64,000 bases of DNA from Aquila chrysaetos chrysaetos (Eukaryota; Chordata; Aves; Accipitriformes; Accipitridae). The DNA is taken from assembly GCF_900496995.4 (NCBI RefSeq), contig NC_044006.1, forward strand, positions 41,615,120 through 41,679,119, given 5' to 3'. Made by a program: the position numbers and the translations under genes. Below, piece after piece: positions 59,041-64,000 of the stretch (position 1 is its first letter; each line of letters opens with the position of its first letter). Under the pieces are notes generated by a model, which was not told the DNA's origin, ran no database searches, and saw only the letters and a program-made list of their open reading frames with translations.

Positions 59041-60740
59041 CAAGGAGCTTTCTCTTTTTTCTTTCTCTTTCTCCCTCTCCCTCTCTCTCTCCTTTCAAGA
59101 CTGATAACAGACGGGTATTTCTCCCCCTCCCTTCTACTTTTAATTTACTAATAATCTAAATCCAACATTCTGACTACAAGCTCTCCCCTTTTGGTAATTT
59201 AGGACATTTATTAGAGAGGAAAAACACGTTCAAATTCTTTATTGCAAGGGTTCTCACAAGTTAAAAAAAAACAACAAACCAACAAACCAAAGAAACTAAA
59301 ACCATTCACAGCTTTGATGGAGACCTCTTCCTTTGAATGTATAAATGTAGCATCTTATCTCTGTGAGGATACAAAGCTTGGAAATGCTGAGCTGTAACAA
59401 AAGCGTGAACGAGCACTTTCTCTGCTACAGGCAAAATGTAAGAGAGGCTCAGTAGGATAAGTGTCTCCTGCAGAAACTAGCCTGTTACGTACACGAAAGG
59501 CGTTTTTTGGGAAATAATCCTGTTTTTCTAGAAAGTAGTGCTTAGCACCCAGCAAGCTGTTTCAGGAAACGTATCTTAAAAAATATGAGAGCCCACAGAG
59601 AATGCGCTTGGTTACTTCTCATGTGCTGAGCCGTCCAAGAAATCAGCCCTAGAAGGAGAGGAAATGGAGAAGTTAGTGCCTGTAAAATCAAAAGGGTGGC
59701 AGAAACGCAGGGGGACAAAAAAGCACTCAAGAGAGGAATCAGCCCCTCCGCTCGGTCCTTTTGAGGGGCGGTGCGGGGAGCACAGCCGAAGATATTTTTC
59801 TGTTTAAACCTTCTTGCTGGGCGAAGGACTGATAACGAAAAGGGGAAACTCTGACTTACAAGTTACAATTTCCTCGGGGCTCCCCACTCTCTGCTGGCGG
59901 GAGTAAAGATGGGCTTTCGGAAATCTCCACCAAATTGCCTGCCACCCGGCTAGCGGCGTTGCCGGGCCCCAAAGCGAAGGAGGGTGAGCCCCGTCCTTCG
60001 GGCTAAAACCAAGCAACAGATGCCAGCGGGGCTCTGCCGCTCCGGGGCCAGGGGATCCCGGGCGGGTGCGATCGCGGCTCCCTCTGTGCGTGTGAGTGCG
60101 TGTGAGTGCGTGTGAACGCGTGTGAGTGCGTGTGGTTACAGTACACAGGCGAGTAGGTCTTGAGCGGGGGTTTGTGGACGGGGCTCTGCTACCGCCCGTC
60201 CATGCAAGGAGTGTTGTCTCCCAGCCCTGCAACACGTTGTGGAGCTGGGATGCGCGGGTTATAGCTGGAAGGGCTGAACGCAATTCTTCCGAAAGTCATA
60301 AATCAAACTCTTTCTATGAATGAGAATGTCATCAAAGAGATCAATTGCAGGAACACATGCACAAATAAAAATCCTCTTACGTATTTGCCGGGGCTGGGGA
60401 TCCCCGTCTAAAACCATTAAGTGAGAAGGCGTTTAGTCATAATTCATTTTTATTGCTCTTTTAAAACAACAGCTTGGCTGAGCTGCGGACGCGACGAAAC
60501 CTCGGCCCTGCTTCTTCTCCTTCCCTCCGCTCCAGCCCTGTCCCCGCGGAAAGCGAGCAGCCTCACCGGCATTTTAACTCCTCTGCCACTGGGTTAAATT
60601 GGACCGCAACGTGCACCTATGGGTTGGGGTTTCTTTTGTGCCCTGATTTCTGGATGCTGGCAACGCTTAAAAAAAAAAACAGAAAGGAAAGGAAAATACA
60701 CTACAAGATTTAAACTTCTCTCGAACTCCATTTAAATAAA
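59041..60740. other. HOXA2-HOXA1 spacer, left part
   Basis: No gene is supported. It holds C/T-rich low complexity at 59047-59095 and a 10-bp tandem repeat at 60091-60134. Confidence 0.6.
60091..60134. repeat. 10-bp tandem repeat TGTGAGTGCG
   Basis: Four tandem copies, one diverged (TGTGAACGCG), plus a partial copy. Confidence 0.85.
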
Positions 60741-62080
60741 TGCGGGGATTCAGCGAGCAGAAGTGGCCTCCGGGCCTCCCGGTGAGCCCTGGGGCCACAG
60801 CGGGGGCACACTCCCACGGAAAAGCCTAAAGCGCCGGGATCGCCCCCTCGGCCCCAGTCCCGGGGCAGGAAACGCGGAGCGGAGCCGCGGAGGGGCGCGG
60901 AGGGGCCGGGCCGGCCTGCGGGCAGAGGGAAGGGGCGGCAGCTCCCTCTCGGCGGGCCGCGGAGGGGGCGGGTTCCCCTCTGCTCCGGCCCTTCTCATGA
61001 TGTTGCCCCCACGCACAGTACAGGCAGCAAACCCCCAAAGCCCCGCCAGAGAGACAATGCAACAAAAGAGACAATGGCACGAAAAAGGGAGAGAAAAAAG
61101 GATTTCAGGATGCTGGAGGCTGTAAGAGAGGTGCTGTGATTCGGAGAAATTTACGGGTAAAACGGATCTATTTATAGTAAAACATACGTTTTTTTCTTGG
61201 CTGGCTGAAAAAGCACTGAAAAGATGCCAGCCCTTTTATTAGTAAACAGTCCCAGCGGCCTGCCTTTTTTCTCTGTCTTATGCAGTATTTATCACAACTG
61301 GTTTACAAGAATGAAATAAATGTGTTTACAGCTGTAACCATAGCCAAAATTGGTGCAGTTTAATGCCATAAATGCCTCTGGAGTGTTGTTGCTCTTGTCC
61401 TCCACCCTGCCCCCCTGGAGTTTAAGAAACTGAACCTTTCCAGAGGGCCCTTAACCATCCGTGCCTGCGTAGTAAATCAGAACAAATAGAAGTACTGAGG
61501 GCATACAGATAGACGCGTGGCAGAGAGAGCAGCCCTTCGGTTTTGGCTGTTAGAGAGGCCATGGAGGTGGTATGGGATAAGGGCTGACCTAATAGCAGTA
61601 GGAGAGCTTTGCACCTAGGAGAGGATGTTGTAGTTCATGTGGGAGGGAGGAGCTTGAGGGTTTGTGTGTGTGTGTGTGCGCGCGTTTGCGAGCAGGGAGA
61701 GGTGGTGGGGTAGAAGAACCTTTTGGATTTCAAAACAAGCAAGAACCGAGCGTGAGAACGGAGGGGCGTAGGCGCCGGCTGGAAATGCACCTGCAGAAAT
61801 AGAGGGGGCAGCCCCTCCTGGGGCTGATGGCAGGGACATGACTTTCCATCCATCTATCCCCGAGGTTAACGTTTCGCAGGACGTCCCTTTGAAGCGTGTT
61901 GGTGCCGTCCCCTCTCCCTGCAGACGGCTGGGTGCCCCGGGACGGACGGATGCCCGGCCTTTGCCTCCCCTTTCCTTTTCCGCATACGTAAACCGAGTAT
62001 GAGGTCGCAACCCACATCCCACCGCCCTCCCTCCTTCTCTATCCACGGACCTTTTTTTTTTCCCGTGGGGGTGGGGAGGG
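60741..62080. other. HOXA2-HOXA1 spacer, middle
   Basis: No gene is supported. A CpG-rich block at 60770-61000 is followed by non-repetitive sequence with GCCATAAAT at 61375-61383 and a short GT/GC repeat at 61661-61684. Confidence 0.55.
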
Positions 62081-62529
62081 GTAGCTTTGAGTCGATGCTC
62101 AGCGCGGTTCCCAAGGGTCCTGGGGCCGCCTCTGCCACTGGCCATCTGCCACCTCCCGCCACTGCCGGCCCGGGTGGCGGAGCGCAGGGACAAAGGGGCC
62201 GGGGCGGCGGGCCCTGCGCCTCCCGTTGCTCCTCTGCCCCTGCCCCGGGCCGCCGGGCTGCGACCCGCGGCACCCCGGGCAGCCTTCCCCCCGCCCGGTC
62301 CCAGGGCGGGTGGGCGGCAGCGGCGCCGCGGGGACCCAGCAGATGGGCTGCGGAGCCCGCGGGCCCCCGCCCAATCACCCGTCCCCCTGCCCTCGGGTCC
62401 TCCTCCCCTACCCCAGCCCCGGGCTGGCGCGGGTGAGCCCGGCGGAGGTGCGGGGGGAGCAGGGATGCCGGCCAGGGGGAGGCCGGTGGGCCAGAGAGCG
62501 CACAATGGCCGTCAGTCCCAAAAGCGGCT

Positions 62530-62544
62530 CATTTCCATGCTAAT
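62530..62544 (+). promoter_or_regulatory. SOX-OCT-like composite site
   Basis: CATTTCCATGCTAAT matches the composite CATTGTTATGCTAAT at 12 of 15 positions. The OCT half ATGCTAAT is the form used in the Hoxb1 autoregulatory element; the SOX half is poor. It lies 0.9 kb before HOXA1. Confidence 0.35.
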
Positions 62545-62640
62545 ATCCGCGGCCGCCTGGTGATGTGGCTGGACAAGCCCCTTTAACTCTTGGCGTCGCG
62601 TCGCGCTGGGACTGCGGCGGGGCAGGAGCAGCAAGATCCC

Positions 62641-62820
62641 TCGGCCCCATCCCCACCCCCATCCCATCCCATCCCCATCCCCATGCCCATCCCCATCTAT
62701 CCCCTCGGCCCCATCCCTATTCTGCGCCTTACCCTCATCCCCGTCCCTATCTCCATCCCCGTCCCCAACCACAGCAGTCCCCAACCACATCCACGGTCCC
62801 ATCCTCATCCCCGTTCCCAG
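62641..62820. repeat. Degenerate CCCCAT hexanucleotide array
   Basis: About 180 bases of imperfect CCCCAT, CCCAT and CCCCGT units, 0.65-0.8 kb before the HOXA1 start. The opposite strand is a series of GGGG runs. Confidence 0.8.
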
Positions 62821-63464
62821 GGCTGATGCCCTCAGCGCTGCCCCCGCCGCCCTCCCCCCCCCAGCCCCCGCCCCGTACCGCGGATCCAGCCCGCCCCCCC
62901 CGCGGCCCCGGCCGGGGGATGGGGGGCGGGGGGCCGGCGGCGGAGGTGCCCAGCGCCGGCCTGACAGCGCCGACAGCAGGGGAGGCGCCGGGGCACCCTC
63001 GCTGCGGCAGCACTCACCCTGGAGGGGACGGCCGGTGGGCTCCGCGGGCCGGGCGCAGCCGCCGGGTCTCTCCTGCCTTCCCCTCTCAGCCGGCGGGCGG
63101 GACCCCGGCGGCGGCGGCGGCAGCGGCGGGGCGGCAGCCCGGCCCGGCCCGGCCCCCCCCTTCCCCCCCCCCCCGGGGGGCCGCCGCCGCCGCCCTGCCC
63201 CGCGGTGCCGCGCCGCGCCGCGCCGTGCCGCGCCGTCGGAGCGCTCGGCGTTTAAATGCCCCCGACGCGGCGATCTATCAGCGGCAGGAGCCGGGAAAGT
63301 CCCGCAGGCGCCACAGCCATTGGCTGCCGCCCCCCACGTGCCTGCCCGCTGCCTGTACCTTCGTGTCATTTTCCTGCCGGCCCCATGGAGGAAGTGGGAA
63401 AGTTGGCGCGGCCCCGCCGGACGCTGAAGACCCGGTGGCGGCGTGACAGAGGGACGCGGCGAGG

Positions 63465-64000
63465 ATGAGCTCCTTCCTCGAGTACCCCGTCCTCGGCGGC
63501 GAGGCGGGGGGCTGCGCCGCCCGCGCCTACCACCCCGACCACGGGATTACAACTTTCCAGCCCTGCGCCGTCAGCGCCGGCAGCTGCAGCGGGGAGGACC
63601 GCTTCCTCGCGGGCCGCGGGGTGCCCATCAGCCCCCACCGCCACCACCACCACCCCCCGGCCCAGCCCGCCGCCTACCAGCACCACGGCGGCCTGGGGGT
63701 GTCCTACGCGCACCCCGGCTGCGGCCCGACCTACGGCGCGCAGGGCTTCGGACCGGCGTACGGCCCCTACCCCCTCGGGCAGGACGCGGAGCTGGGCGGC
63801 GGCTTCCCCCCCTGCGCCCCCGCCGTGTACTCGGGGAGCATCTCCTCCTCCGCCGCCGCGCAGCACCCGCACCAGGGCTACGCGGGGGGTCCCGCTCAGT
63901 ACGTGCCTCCCCCCTACGGGCAGGAGCAGCAGAGCCTGCCCCTGGGTACCTACAACCATGCCCTGTCTCCCCTCCACGCCGGCCACCGGGAAAACGCCCG
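63465..64000 (+). CDS. HOXA1: HOXA1 homeobox protein, exon 1 (cut by window edge)
   Basis: The frame opens [10 protein letters not shown] and continues with the HOXA1 signatures [23 protein letters not shown] and [18 protein letters not shown] follows near the edge. 178 codons are present; the hexapeptide and homeodomain lie beyond the window. A His-rich run (PHRHHHH, residues 57-63) is shorter than in mammals. Mammalian HOXA1 starts five codons earlier (MDNARM); here the equivalent codons read AGG GAC GCG GCG AGG ATG, so the upstream ATG is absent and an in-frame TGA lies just before. The start is therefore set at 63465. HOXA1 acts earliest and most anteriorly in the hindbrain and responds directly to retinoic acid. 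Confidence 0.96.
   Translation, partial: MSSFLEYPVLGGEAGGCAARAYHPDHGITTFQPCAVSAGSCSGEDRFLAGRGVPISPHRHHHHPPAQPAAYQHHGGLGVSYAHPGCGPTYGAQGFGPAYGPYPLGQDAELGGGFPPCAPAVYSGSISSSAAAQHPHQGYAGGPAQYVPPPYGQEQQSLPLGTYNHALSPLHAGHRENA

Larger units (their letters stand above)
62081..63464 (+). promoter_or_regulatory. HOXA1: HOXA1 upstream CpG island and promoter
   Basis: Over 1.3 kb of CpG-dense sequence reaches the HOXA1 start. It contains a SOX-OCT-like site (62530-62544), the CCCCAT array (62641-62820), CGG/GCC runs near 63110-63235, ATTGG at about 63319 and an E-box CACGTG at 63335-63340. Frames of nearly 300 codons on both strands reflect absence of stops in GC-rich DNA and are not annotated as genes. 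Confidence 0.65.

Noticed and set aside
61615-63446. Frames of 285-296 codons on both strands upstream of HOXA1
   Set aside because: They span the CCCCAT array and CpG island; composition is repeat-driven and no domain is recognisable.
63366-63986. A 206-codon minus-strand frame across HOXA1 exon 1
   Set aside because: Antisense shadow of the GC-rich HOXA1 coding sequence.

Overview
The window is the middle and 3' part of a vertebrate HOXA cluster. Seven homeobox genes lie head to tail on the + strand in the order HOXA7, HOXA6, HOXA5, HOXA4, HOXA3, HOXA2, HOXA1, with HOXA1 cut by the right edge. Each complete gene has two coding exons, a YPWM-type hexapeptide (FPWM in HOXA3) near the end of exon 1, a phase-1 intron, and a homeodomain in exon 2. 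Protein lengths (219, 231, 270, 310, 413 and about 376 codons), GC-rich Pro/Ala/Gly-rich HOXA4 and HOXA1 first exons, about 61 kb from HOXA7 to HOXA1, and no recognisable LINE or SINE copies suggest a sauropsid, most likely a bird. The species call is an inference.

Layout: 1-2.7 kb is the 5' flank of HOXA7. HOXA7 is at 2790-4529, with a 3'UTR to about 6.05 kb carrying four miR-196 seed sites. After 7 kb of spacer with two CpG islands comes HOXA6 (11765-13889), then 2.2 kb with a good CTCF motif, then HOXA5 (16067-17866). An 11-12 kb gene-free stretch with a near-perfect DR5 retinoic acid response element precedes HOXA4 (29803-31220). Another 17.6 kb gene-free stretch precedes HOXA3 (48861-51562), then 5.3 kb of hindbrain-enhancer-type sequence, HOXA2 (56896-58699), 4.8 kb of spacer, and HOXA1 exon 1 (63465 to the edge).

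The genes encode nuclear transcription factors that pattern the head-tail axis colinearly. HOXA1 and HOXA2 act most anteriorly (hindbrain, cranial neural crest), HOXA3 to HOXA5 in pharyngeal, cervical and upper thoracic territory, and HOXA6 and HOXA7 in the trunk. Visible cis signals fit this: a DR5 RARE near HOXA4, PBX-HOX plus MEIS/PREP sites in the HOXA2 intron, miR-196 and miR-10 seed matches in 3'UTRs, a CTCF motif at the HOXA6/HOXA5 boundary, and upstream ORFs in several leaders.

Main anomalies: HOXA2 as given has two single-C insertions, each turning CCC into CCCC (one in exon 1, one inside the homeobox), more likely sequence errors than real loss. HOXA1 lacks the upstream start codon used in mammals. 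A roughly 70-bp perfect-arm inverted repeat sits in the HOXA4-HOXA3 spacer. The octamer GCCATAAA is over-represented across the cluster. No wholly unknown gene system was found.
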